Shown: positions 7,721 through 14,837 of the stretch, piece after piece
How the letters are laid out: every line of letters starts with the position of its first letter
Numbering within the stretch: position 1 is the first letter of the stretch
NCBI GenBank assembly: GCA_938049325.1
Contig: CALICC010000018.1
Location: forward strand, 1-15,986
Direction: 5' to 3'
Length of the DNA: 15,986 nucleotides
Source: an uncultured Ilumatobacter sp.
GTDB lineage: Bacteria > Actinomycetota > Acidimicrobiia > Acidimicrobiales > Ilumatobacteraceae
The notes under the pieces: model-generated
Databases searched by the model: none
Told to the model about the DNA's origin: nothing
What the model saw: the letters and a program-made list of their open reading frames with translations, nothing else
Position numbers and translations under genes: made by a program

Positions 7721-8850
7721 GACGCGGTCCCGAACTCGAGCATGAACAGCGTGCGGTCATCGCTTTGCGTGCTGTTGCCGGCGAAGGTCTCGACGGTGTC
7801 GAACAGTCCGCTGCCGAACTCTTCGATGTCGTCGGCCGGCTCGATGAGCGCAGCTTCGAAGCGTTCCTCTCCATACATCGTCCCGCTGTCATCGACCTGC
7901 TCCGGGAATCCATCAGACGCACCGACGAAGCGGTCGGACGGCGCCACGATGTGTTCGATCTGCTCGCACCCGAGGTTGGGTAGTACACCGATCGGTGGAC
8001 GAGAGGCTTCGATGCTCTCAGCGGCGCCGTCGTGGACGAAATAGACCGGGCTGTGGCCCGCATTCGCAAGCGCGAGGCGTCCGGCTCGCGGGTCGAAACT
8101 TCCGGCGATCAGCGTCACGAACATGTCGGCGTCAGAGAGCGCGTCGTGCATCCAGCGGTCGATGCCGCCGAGCACTGCTGCGGGTCCTTGCTCGCCATGA
8201 TCGGTGAAGCTGCGTTGCGCCGCGTTGACCACGTTGGACATCATGAGCGCCGCGGGGAGGCCCTTCCCCGACACGTCGCCGACGACGAAGTGAAAGGTGT
8301 CGCCGACGAAGGAGAAGCTATAGAGGTCGCCGCCGGCGGTGCGCGCCGGGTCGGTGCGCGCGAAGAGGCGTGCGCACGGGATGTGTGGACGGTCCGCCGG
8401 AAGCGCACGCTGGACGAGCTCGGACGCGAGGTCGTGCTCATGTCGGACGATCGCCTGCTCGACGGCCGCGGCGTGCATCCGGGCGGTGTGCTGTGCTCGC
8501 ATGGCGAGGTGAGCAACGGCCGTGAGGAGCTTTGCATCGCCCGTCGTGAACGGTGACGAGCTGCGTGTGGCCACGAGGGTCGATGCGGTGCCCGACGGAT
8601 CGGTCACGCTGATCGCTGCGGTGCGTCGATCGGTCGTCGGTGCCACGTGCTCGCCGGGCACCATCTCCAGTTCATCGACGTGCATGAGTCCGCGCGCCGT
8701 GTGCAGGATCTGGTTGACCGACTGGTGCTCGTCGAGGCTGTCGGTGTGCAGGGTGGCCATGTCGTACAGCGCGAGCAGCTGATCGTTCGCGTCGATCAAC
8801 GCGGCGGTGAGCGACTCGACAGGGGAGACCTGTTCAGTGGACACGGACAC
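7717..8850 (-). CDS. GAF-PP2C serine phosphatase (RsbU/SpoIIE-type)
   Basis: A 377-residue soluble phosphatase. Residues about 20-125 look like a GAF-type sensor domain, followed by a helical, probably coiled-coil linker ending in LVQRALPAD (145-153). The SpoIIE/PP2C domain fills 160-377 with metal-binding aspartates in AGGDLY (D175), VVGDVSGKGLPAAL (D192), GASDGFPE (D313) and SDDRT (D364/D365), plus NAGHSP at 263-268. Such enzymes dephosphorylate STAS antagonists and switch the partner-switch on when the sensor is triggered. The start is GTG 8850, nine bases after the STAS stop with no clear ribosome site, so coupling is likely; a second in-frame GTG at 8844 is possible. No membrane segment is seen, so the signal is probably intracellular. 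The ligand cannot be read from the sequence. Confidence 0.92.
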   Translation of the reverse strand: MSVSTEQVSPVESLTAALIDANDQLLALYDMATLHTDSLDEHQSVNQILHTARGLMHVDELEMVPGEHVAPTTDRRTAAISVTDPSGTASTLVATRSSSPFTTGDAKLLTAVAHLAMRAQHTARMHAAAVEQAIVRHEHDLASELVQRALPADRPHIPCARLFARTDPARTAGGDLYSFSFVGDTFHFVVGDVSGKGLPAALMMSNVVNAAQRSFTDHGEQGPAAVLGGIDRWMHDALSDADMFVTLIAGSFDPRAGRLALANAGHSPVYFVHDGAAESIEASRPPIGVLPNLGCEQIEHIVAPSDRFVGASDGFPEQVDDSGTMYGEERFEAALIEPADDIEEFGSGLFDTVETFAGNSTQSDDRTLFMLEFGTAS

Positions 8851-8859
8851 GAAGTGAGC

Positions 8860-9171
8860 TCAGACGATCTCGAACGCAGCGTCGAGGCGGGTCAGCTCCA
8901 AGATCACGCGAACCGGGTCGGAGGGGGCGCGTAAGCGAAGGTCGCCGCCGATCTCGCGACAGCGCTTCATCAGACGGACGAGTTCGGCGAGGGCGGTCGA
9001 GTCGATGAACTCGACGTCTGACAAGCCGACGTCGATCGACGACGTGCCGGCCTCGACGAGCGGGTCGACCGCGGCGCGAAACCCGTCGGCCTCGTGCGCG
9101 TCGAACCGACCGGAGAGCGCGAGGCTCGACGAGCCGTCGCTGTCGCTGGAAGTGGTGTCGGTGATGATCAT
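8860..9171 (-). CDS. STAS-domain anti-sigma factor antagonist, first copy
   Basis: A 103-residue single STAS domain. The motif VGLSDVEFIDSTALAELVRL places S58 after D57, the SpoIIAA phosphorylation position, with T59 next to it. The glycine that normally follows (DS-S/T-G) is alanine here, which may change phosphorylation or binding. It is a paralogue of the STAS protein at 6951-7289 (shared MKRCR..GGD.RL and ELT..D..F). The start at ATG 9171 lies 13 bases after the stop of the GT2 glycosyltransferase gene, so the signalling genes follow the glycan genes without a visible promoter or terminator. The PP2C phosphatase gene starts nine bases downstream. It is probably a substrate of that phosphatase and of the ATPase at 7298-7720; whether it shares or splits this job with the second STAS protein is unknown. 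Confidence 0.88.
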   Translation of the reverse strand: MIITDTTSSDSDGSSSLALSGRFDAHEADGFRAAVDPLVEAGTSSIDVGLSDVEFIDSTALAELVRLMKRCREIGGDLRLRAPSDPVRVILELTRLDAAFEIV

Positions 9172-9184
9172 GAGGGCAAGCCTG

Positions 9185-10003
9185 TCACAGGCCGGTGGCG
9201 GCGAGCTGCGGTTCGGGGAGATCGTGATTGTCGGACTTGTACCGGCCGCGCAGGTCGTTCCAGCGGATGATTGCGAGGTCGCGCAAGAACTCCAAGGCGA
9301 CCTTGCCGGCCTCGACCTTCGATCCCGGAGCGTCGATCCATCGGACCGGAACCTCTGCGGTGCGCATGTCGAACTTGCGTGCGAGATACAGCACCTCGAG
9401 GTCGAAGGAGAACTCGTCGATGAGTTGACGTCGGAAGAGTCGATCGGCGGCGTCGGCCGTGAACATCTTGAACCCGCACTGCGTGTCGGCCACCGGGATG
9501 CGGAACACGTGGCGCACGATCAGGTTGAGCCCGCCGCTGAACACCTTGCGGACGAACGACTTGTTCTCGACCTCGGCGCCTTCGGCAGCGCGTGAACCGA
9601 CAACTACGTCGTAGCCCTCGTTGATCTTCGCCTCGAGCTCGCCGAACTGTTCGATCGGGGTGGACTGATCGGCGTCGGCGAACAGCACGATGTCGCCCCG
9701 TGCGCGCAGCATGCCGCGGCGCACGGCGCTGCCCTTGCCACCGTTCTGTTCGGCCACGAGGAGTTGCAGGTTGGCCAGGTCGAGATCCTTCACGAGCTCG
9801 ACGGTCGTGTCGGTCGACCCGTCGTCGGCGATGATCATCTCCCAGGGCTGTCCGAGTCGCGACATCTCGGTCGCGATGGCACCGATCGTCGGGACGATCC
9901 GCCATTCCTCGTTGTAGGCGGGGATGACGACCGAATACCTCGGTCGTTCTTGGAGTGGCTCTGAGGCCCAGGTTCGGTAGGCATCGAGGCTGGAGTCGGT
10001 CAT
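9185..10003 (-). CDS. GT2 family glycosyltransferase, dolichyl/polyprenyl-phosphate glucosyltransferase (ALG5/DPM1)-like
   Basis: A 272-residue GT-A enzyme. Its motifs are VVIPAYNEEWRI (25-36), ADDGSTD (59-65), FADADQSTP (108-116, the DxD-type metal/nucleotide site) and DTQCGFKMF (173-181). The last two are characteristic of the ALG5 / polyprenyl-phosphate sugar synthase branch. The likely reaction is transfer of a sugar from a nucleotide donor to a lipid phosphate at the inner face of the membrane. No membrane segment is visible, unlike ALG5 with its N-terminal anchor or bacterial homologues with C-terminal membrane helices, so it would be peripheral. The frame continues upstream to 10930, but only as a shadow of the flippase gene. 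ATG 10003 overlaps the flippase stop by four bases and has a strong AAGGAGG seven bases before it, which settles the start. The donor sugar is not readable. Confidence 0.9.
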   Translation of the reverse strand: MTDSSLDAYRTWASEPLQERPRYSVVIPAYNEEWRIVPTIGAIATEMSRLGQPWEMIIADDGSTDTTVELVKDLDLANLQLLVAEQNGGKGSAVRRGMLRARGDIVLFADADQSTPIEQFGELEAKINEGYDVVVGSRAAEGAEVENKSFVRKVFSGGLNLIVRHVFRIPVADTQCGFKMFTADAADRLFRRQLIDEFSFDLEVLYLARKFDMRTAEVPVRWIDAPGSKVEAGKVALEFLRDLAIIRWNDLRGRYKSDNHDLPEPQLAATGL

Positions 10004-11289
10004 GCGGTTGCCTCCTTCATGGTGGGGGACGCTGTGGGCGAGGTGTTGGTCGCGACCCGCTGGCGGCGACCGATTGCGTGGCTGGTCATCACGGCCAAGA
10101 GCAGGAGGCCCATGGCGAGGACCTGCGCTCGGATCAGTGAGTCGATGTCGCCGCGGCCGAACCACAACAGGGCGGTCTGCACCACGCCGCCGCCGACGAG
10201 CACGAACGACTCGCGGCGTTGATCGAGCGAAAGGTGATGGCTCACGATGAGATTGGCGATGGCGAACATCGACGTGGCGAGTGCGTACCAGGCGAGAGGA
10301 CCGGACACGTCGGCGTACTCGGGGCCGAAGACCTTGCCGAGCACGGTGCCGCCAAGGAGCGCCGCGCCAGCGACGAAGCCCACGCCCATGAGCGCGACGA
10401 TGCCGCAGCCGGCGTAGAGGAGGTTGTTCGAGTCTTCGCCCAGCTCTTCTCGCTGAGCAGCAGCGGGAAACAGCGTCGTAGCGACCGACCACGAGAGGAA
10501 GAACACCGCGCGGCCGACCAGTGCGATCGCGGCGTACACGCCCGCGGTGTCGGGATCGAGGAATCCTTTGGCGATCAGGACGTCGCCGTTGTTGATGACG
10601 ATCTGACCAAAGAGCAGCACACCGACCGGTGCGGCGTAGGTGGTGACGGCGCTCACCGAGGCAGGATCGAGGGGGCGGCCGCCGGTTTGGCGTTCGAGCA
10701 GCCGAACATGCAGCCAGACGGCCAGGAACGACACGGTGAGTGCGACGGTTGCTCCCGCCACGCCCGCACCCGCCGCGACGAGGGCGATGCCGAGGCTGAC
10801 GCGCACGACCATCTCGACCACAAAGGTGGCCGCGAGCGGTCGGAAGCCGAGTCGGCCTTGCAGCACACCTCGGCCGACCGCTTGTACGAGGTAGAACGGC
10901 ATACCCACGCCGAGAATCACGAACGGCCACGCCGAGGCCGAGTTGAACATCACGCGCAGCCCGGGTGCCGCGAGGATGAGGATCAATGCGACCACGGTGC
11001 CGGCGGCGGCAGCGCGACGTTCGAGCCAGCGTGCGATCGATGCAATCGCCTCGTCGTCACCGTTGACCGTGTGGATGCCCGTGAAGCGGGCTGCGATCAG
11101 CTGCAGGCTGATGGCGATCGCCGTGACGAGCAACATGATCGTGACCATGAGGTTCGCGTCGGCGAACTCTGCAGGGGTCAGCCAGCGCCCGAGGAAGACA
11201 TTGAGCAGATAGTTGCCCGCGTTGGCCAAGATCATCGCGACGCCGAGTACGGCGCCACCAGAGGCCAGTTGTTTTCCGTCGGTGGACAC
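10000..11289 (-). CDS. Wzx-like lipid-linked oligosaccharide flippase (polysaccharide biosynthesis membrane protein)
   Basis: A 429-residue integral membrane protein with about twelve hydrophobic segments, in the MOP/MATE-like superfamily that includes Wzx and MurJ. The opening fits the family: a polar N-terminus, then GVAMILANAGNYLLNVFLGRWLTPAEFADANL, the first helix followed by the 'lgr.l.p.eyg' type loop. Such proteins flip undecaprenyl-linked glycans to the outer face of the membrane. The start is GTG 11289, five bases after the stop of the glycosyltransferase gene, without a clear ribosome site, so translation is probably coupled. The last codons (MKEATA) double as the ribosome site of the following gene. 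No Wzy polymerase, Wzz or initiating sugar-phosphate transferase is seen in the window, so the pathway must draw on genes elsewhere. The flippase family is clear; the substrate is inferred from the flanking glycosyltransferases. Confidence 0.87.
   Translation of the reverse strand: MSTDGKQLASGGAVLGVAMILANAGNYLLNVFLGRWLTPAEFADANLMVTIMLLVTAIAISLQLIAARFTGIHTVNGDDEAIASIARWLERRAAAAGTVVALILILAAPGLRVMFNSASAWPFVILGVGMPFYLVQAVGRGVLQGRLGFRPLAATFVVEMVVRVSLGIALVAAGAGVAGATVALTVSFLAVWLHVRLLERQTGGRPLDPASVSAVTTYAAPVGVLLFGQIVINNGDVLIAKGFLDPDTAGVYAAIALVGRAVFFLSWSVATTLFPAAAQREELGEDSNNLLYAGCGIVALMGVGFVAGAALLGGTVLGKVFGPEYADVSGPLAWYALATSMFAIANLIVSHHLSLDQRRESFVLVGGGVVQTALLWFGRGDIDSLIRAQVLAMGLLLLAVMTSHAIGRRQRVATNTSPTASPTMKEATA
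10011..10017 (-). promoter_or_regulatory. Strong ribosome binding site inside the flippase C-terminus
   Basis: AAGGAGG on the minus strand is centred about ten bases before the ATG at 10003, with a seven-base spacer. It lies within the last sense codons of the flippase gene. It decides the start of the GT2 gene and rules out the longer upstream frame. Confidence 0.85.
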
Positions 11290-11294
11290 GTCGA

Positions 11295-12524
11295 TCAGTT
11301 CGCGGTGCCAGCGGCACCGTTGGGCGCGACGACACCGTTGAGATGGACGAGGTGCCAGTCGATGACCTCCGACATGGGGATTCCCGTTGCCGCGAGGTAG
11401 TTGCGCTGGCCGTGCTCGGCGTTGAGTGCTTCGTCGTCGAGGAGTTTGGCGAGCGCATCTGCGAGGCCGGTCGCACTTCCGGGCTCGAAGTAGACGCCGA
11501 TGAAGCCTTCTTCCTCGATGACCTCGACGAAGTCGCCGATCTCGGGAAGCACGGCGCTGCGGCCGTACGAACCGGCTTGGTGCAGCACGCCAGAGCTTCC
11601 GGTCGTGGAGGTGTACGGGAACGCTGTCACCGCGGCGCTGCTGAAGAGTCCTTCGACGTCTTCTTCGGCGACGTATCCGGTGAACACGACGTTGTCCATG
11701 TCAGCGCAGTTGTCGGCGACTCCCTGCAGGTAGCCGACAGCGTTCGGGCTGTCGGTGCCGGCGATGACGAGCTCGAGGTCGTCGTACCCGCGGGTGCCGA
11801 GATCGCGCACGGCATCCACGAGGATGTCGACGGTCTTGTATGTCCCCCACTTGCCGAACGCGAGGATCTTGCGCGGCCCGTCTGCGGGAATGCCGAACGA
11901 AGGTTCGGCGATCTCTTCGAAGCTGCCGTGCGGTGCGAGCAGCGCATTGTCGGCCCCGTAGCTCTCGATGAGAAATTCGACGTATCGCGGGATCGTCAAA
12001 GCGACGTAGTCGGTCTTGAGGATGATGCGGGTGAGTGCACGGCCGGCCTTGTTCATGATCCACGCCATGACCTTGGAATCGGTGAATCCAGCGTCTTGCA
12101 TGTCGACGTTGTCGACGAGGTTGTGCAGGATCACGGCGGTCGGGATACCCAGCCGTTTCAAGATCGCCGGGATCAACAACCCGAGTCCGCCCGAGATCTT
12201 CGAGTCGCCGAACGTGGCGAACTGCAAGTTGACGATGACCGCGTCGACCTTCGCGCGGCGGACGGCACGCACGACACGGAGCGGGTTGGTCAACGCGTTG
12301 AACTTCCAGCACACGACGTTGTCGACCTTGCCGGAGTGCTCGTCGAGCGTCATCGGCGCGCCGGCATCGGTGTCGTCGGCAAAGACGACGACGCTGTCGA
12401 TGTCGTCGTTTGCCGCCATGTGATTGACGAGGTGGAAGCCGAACTCGTTGAGGCTGTTACGTCCCGGTGGGAACGCGGTCAGGACTCCGATTCGGCGAAC
12501 GGTGTTTGATGCGGCGGATTTCAT
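11295..12524 (-). CDS. GT-B glycosyltransferase (GT4-like)
   Basis: A 409-residue soluble glycosyltransferase of GT-B fold. The N-terminal domain begins IGVLTAFPPGRNSLNEFGFHLVNHM, the nucleotide-fold strand and glycine-rich acceptor loop of GT4 enzymes. The donor-binding half holds ILAFGKWGTYKTVDILVDAV (220-239), LELVIAGT (250-257), NVVFTGYV (278-285) and PYTSTTGSSGVLHQAGSYGRSAVLP (303-327), the region that normally carries the donor-binding glutamate motif. The last part, GDFVEVIEEEGFIGVYFEPGS, fits the usual EX7E area, although the acidic residues are shifted. It probably adds a sugar to a lipid-linked glycan at the inner membrane face. It is the first gene of the minus-strand unit; ATG 12524 has only a weak purine stretch upstream. 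The flippase gene starts five bases after its stop. Donor and acceptor are unknown. Confidence 0.85.
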   Translation of the reverse strand: MKSAASNTVRRIGVLTAFPPGRNSLNEFGFHLVNHMAANDDIDSVVVFADDTDAGAPMTLDEHSGKVDNVVCWKFNALTNPLRVVRAVRRAKVDAVIVNLQFATFGDSKISGGLGLLIPAILKRLGIPTAVILHNLVDNVDMQDAGFTDSKVMAWIMNKAGRALTRIILKTDYVALTIPRYVEFLIESYGADNALLAPHGSFEEIAEPSFGIPADGPRKILAFGKWGTYKTVDILVDAVRDLGTRGYDDLELVIAGTDSPNAVGYLQGVADNCADMDNVVFTGYVAEEDVEGLFSSAAVTAFPYTSTTGSSGVLHQAGSYGRSAVLPEIGDFVEVIEEEGFIGVYFEPGSATGLADALAKLLDDEALNAEHGQRNYLAATGIPMSEVIDWHLVHLNGVVAPNGAAGTAN

Positions 12525-12553
12525 GGGGGCTCACTCTGTGGACTCGGCTCATC

Positions 12554-12589
12554 TCAATATCGGCAGAGTGCTGCCACAACTGAAGCACT
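12554..12589 (-). promoter_or_regulatory. Candidate promoter/operator of the glycan-signalling operon
   Basis: The 122-base gap before the first gene holds a possible -10 box TATTGA (12559-12554) about 30 bases before the ATG, with a poor -35 (AGTTGT at 12581-12576, spacer 16). Two overlapping inverted repeats cover the same stretch: GGCAG-AGTG-CTGCC (12562-12575) and AGTGCT-N11-AGCACT (12567-12572 with 12584-12589). They could be an operator or an RNA hairpin. This is the only sizeable gap ahead of the eight genes, so some promoter is expected here, but the boxes themselves are weak. Confidence 0.3.
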
Positions 12590-12631
12590 GAATTCCGCCG
12601 CGGACCTGCCCTCGACGGGCGTCCGGCCGGG

Positions 12632-12669
12632 CGGTCACCCCGGTGATCAGCCGGGCGGGAGGGTGACCG
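12632..12669 (-). terminator. Imperfect hairpin spanning the end of the glycoside hydrolase gene
   Basis: CGGTCACC (12632-12639) pairs with GGTGACCG (12662-12669), and inside it CCCGG (12639-12643) can pair with CCGGG (12651-12655) around a TGATCAG loop that contains the stop codon of the hydrolase. There is no T-run. It may protect or end the hydrolase transcript, or be chance in GC-rich DNA. A second small stem, GCCC-TCGAC-GGGC, lies at 12608-12620. Confidence 0.3.
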
Positions 12670-14773
12670 CGGTGGTGTATCGATTCGCCGCCAATGCGAC
12701 GCCACCCTCGGTCGCATCGATCTCGATCGCCAACTCGCCCAGCGTGTCGGGTGTGGTCATGTCGAGCGTCCCGACCTTGACGACGTCGTCGGCGTCGACC
12801 GGCCCGCCGAACTCCCACCGCCGTTCCCCGCCGGCCCATCGCGCGGCGACGGTGACGCGTGCATCGGCGATCGGTGTCCGTCGGTCGTTGATGAGGTGGA
12901 TGTCGAGCGCGAGCTGTTCGCCCGGGTTGATCCAGTCGGGTGGGAGTTCCGCCACGACGATCACCGGAAGGCACGAGCGGCGAACGGTCTCGTACGCATC
13001 CTTCGGCACACGTTCGTGGTCGAGCACGCTCGACGAGATGTTGGGGGCGGGGTCGGCGAGTGCCGAGAAACAGAAGCCTCCGGTGGGTCGGTACTTCAAC
13101 CGTCGCAACGTCTCGATCTGCACCTTGAGCACGTACGACTGGTACAGCTGCGTGGTGTCGCGCCACGCGTCGAACGACGAAAAGTCTCGCGGGTCGAACA
13201 AGCTCTCCATCACCGCTCGCTGATAGCCGACGTCGGACTCCAAGACGTCCCAATCGAGGTCAGGCCAACGGCGGGTGGCCAGCTGTTCGTCGATGAACGG
13301 AGCGCTCGTCGGGAGTGAGTCCGAGCCGAACTCGCTGACGAAGCGCACGGTCCGCGGGATCCGTTGCGCTCGGGTGACGAGATCACGGGCGTCGCCTTGG
13401 CGCCACCCGAACCACAGGTGGCTGTCGGTTCCGTCGAGTTGGGGGAGATGCGGTGGTACCCCGGAGTGAGCGATTGCGGTCCGGCTCGGATCACTTCGCT
13501 CGAAGGCACGCTTCACCCACCGGTCGAGCACCGACTTGTTCCACGTCGGGAGTTGCTGTGCCACGGCATTGCGAGCGCGTGCCTTCCAATCCGACTCGGC
13601 TGTGATCGCCGTGTCGGTTGGCTCGTTGTGTGCAGACCACAACGCGATCGACGCGTGATGACCGAGTTGATCGACGGCGACCTCGGCCTGCTGGACCGCC
13701 CGCTGGCGCACGCTGCGCGCCTGGATGCGTTCGAGGGGGAAGTCCTGCAGGACCAATATCCCGAGCTCATCGGCACGGTCGTAGAGCTGTCGCCGAGAGA
13801 TGTGGCCGTGCACTCGGATCGCGTTGAGTCCGAGCTCGATCACGTGCTGCAACTCGCGCTCGATCTGCTCGTCGGTGGTGTCCGCGAGCCCGGGCGCGAT
13901 CGGCATGAAGTTCGTGCCACGAAGGAACAGTCGCTCCCCGTTGACCGCGAAGATCCAGTCGGCCCATTCGACCTGGCGTAGACCGACGCGGCGTTGGCGT
14001 TGGTCGCTCGGTTCGCCGTCGACGAGGACTTCGACCGTGAACGTCGTGAGCGGCTGGTCGCCCAACTCGTACGGCCACCAGAGTTCCGGATCGCGGACGT
14101 CGACCGACCACTCGAGCTCGTTGCTGCCTGGTGCGATCGTGGAAGGTTGCTCGTCGATGACGACGCCACCACGTGACGTTCGCACGACCACCTCGTGCGC
14201 CTGTGTGCTGTCGAGCGTGGTCGAGAACATCACATGGGCGACCTGTGCATCCGCGTCGCGGCACAGCACACGCAGTCGGTCGATGCGGACCGGTCCGGTT
14301 TCGTACATACGAACCGAGCGCCACAGACCGCCGGGGTTCCAGCCCGCTGGCAAGCCGTCCCACGCTTGCAAGACGCCGGTGATGCTCGTTCGGACCGACG
14401 ACTGCTCGGGGCAGGCGACTTCGATTGCCAAGACGTGTTCGTCGCCGATGCCTGCGAGTGCCGTGATGTCGAACGAATGCGGAAAGAAGTACCCCTCCGC
14501 ATCTCCGAGGTATGCGCCATCGAGCCACGCGTCGGCCTGATACAGAACGCCGTCGAGCGTGACCCAGCGTCGCTTGCCCTCGGCCGGCGGCGCTGCGGTG
14601 AAACGGTGGCGGTACATGAGCGGCCCGGTCTCAGAGGAGAATGCCGGCGTGTTCTGCCAGTGACCGGGCACGTCGATCGGCGTCCAGTCGCGATCGTCGC
14701 TTTCGAGACCGATGCCGAAGCGACGAACATCGTCGTCAGCTGCGGTGGCGACCCATCGGCCCAACAACTCCAT
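12647..14773 (-). CDS. Glycoside hydrolase family 2 protein (beta-mannosidase/beta-galactosidase-like)
   Basis: A 708-residue retaining glycosidase of family 2. The N-terminal jelly-roll sugar-binding domain (about 1-165) holds the PGHWQ, DAWLDGAYLG and WNPGGLWRSV motifs. An immunoglobulin-like domain follows to about 270, then the TIM barrel from LRGTNFMPIAPGL. The acid/base is E384 in WSAHNEPTD and the nucleophile is E481 in VSEFGSDS. A further beta-sandwich ends the protein. It is shorter than the usual 850-1000 residues of beta-mannosidases and beta-galactosidases. There is no signal peptide, so it acts in the cytoplasm. The specificity cannot be read; mannosidase, galactosidase, glucuronidase or glucosaminidase are all possible. 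It lies 122 bases upstream of the glycan operon on the same strand and is divergent from the AAA+ gene. ATG 14773 has no ribosome site but a -10-like box six bases upstream, consistent with a leaderless message. Confidence 0.9.
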   Translation of the reverse strand: MELLGRWVATAADDDVRRFGIGLESDDRDWTPIDVPGHWQNTPAFSSETGPLMYRHRFTAAPPAEGKRRWVTLDGVLYQADAWLDGAYLGDAEGYFFPHSFDITALAGIGDEHVLAIEVACPEQSSVRTSITGVLQAWDGLPAGWNPGGLWRSVRMYETGPVRIDRLRVLCRDADAQVAHVMFSTTLDSTQAHEVVVRTSRGGVVIDEQPSTIAPGSNELEWSVDVRDPELWWPYELGDQPLTTFTVEVLVDGEPSDQRQRRVGLRQVEWADWIFAVNGERLFLRGTNFMPIAPGLADTTDEQIERELQHVIELGLNAIRVHGHISRRQLYDRADELGILVLQDFPLERIQARSVRQRAVQQAEVAVDQLGHHASIALWSAHNEPTDTAITAESDWKARARNAVAQQLPTWNKSVLDRWVKRAFERSDPSRTAIAHSGVPPHLPQLDGTDSHLWFGWRQGDARDLVTRAQRIPRTVRFVSEFGSDSLPTSAPFIDEQLATRRWPDLDWDVLESDVGYQRAVMESLFDPRDFSSFDAWRDTTQLYQSYVLKVQIETLRRLKYRPTGGFCFSALADPAPNISSSVLDHERVPKDAYETVRRSCLPVIVVAELPPDWINPGEQLALDIHLINDRRTPIADARVTVAARWAGGERRWEFGGPVDADDVVKVGTLDMTTPDTLGELAIEIDATEGGVALAANRYTTAVTLPPG

Positions 14774-14779
14774 GCGGCG

Positions 14780-14785
14780 AGGCTA
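14780..14785 (-). promoter_or_regulatory. Candidate leaderless -10 box of the glycoside hydrolase gene
   Basis: TAGCCT on the minus strand matches TANNNT and ends six bases before the ATG at 14773. Transcription would therefore start at or next to the A of the start codon. No Shine-Dalgarno sequence is present, as expected for leaderless actinobacterial genes. No good -35 box is visible. Confidence 0.5.
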
Positions 14786-14825
14786 ACGATCACGGCTCCG
14801 ATGGGAGGCGCCGCCAGCGTTGGGA

Positions 14826-14831
14826 TAGGTT
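14826..14831 (+). promoter_or_regulatory. Candidate leaderless -10 box of the AAA+ ATPase gene
   Basis: TAGGTT matches TANNNT and ends six bases before the ATG at 14838, so the predicted transcript begins at the start codon. There is no ribosome site in between. The box is the exact mirror partner of TAGCCT at 14780-14785 about the midpoint of the gap. Confidence 0.5.
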
Positions 14832-14837
14832 CGCTGG

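Noticed and set aside
10004..10930. Upstream extension of the GT2 glycosyltransferase frame giving a 581-residue fusion
   Set aside because: The extra part is an out-of-frame reading of the flippase gene. A strong ribosome site and an ATGA overlap place the true start at 10003.
10219..11400. A 393-codon open frame on the plus strand opposite the flippase gene
   Set aside because: Its product is a low-complexity run of Asp, Glu, Arg, His and Gly with no domain, the usual antisense shadow of a GC-rich membrane-protein gene. The flippase on the other strand has clear family features.
11343..12509. A 388-codon open frame on the plus strand opposite the GT-B glycosyltransferase
   Set aside because: Its composition is rich in Val, Asp, Glu and Arg without motifs. 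It mirrors the codon bias of the real gene, whose glycosyltransferase motifs are recognisable.
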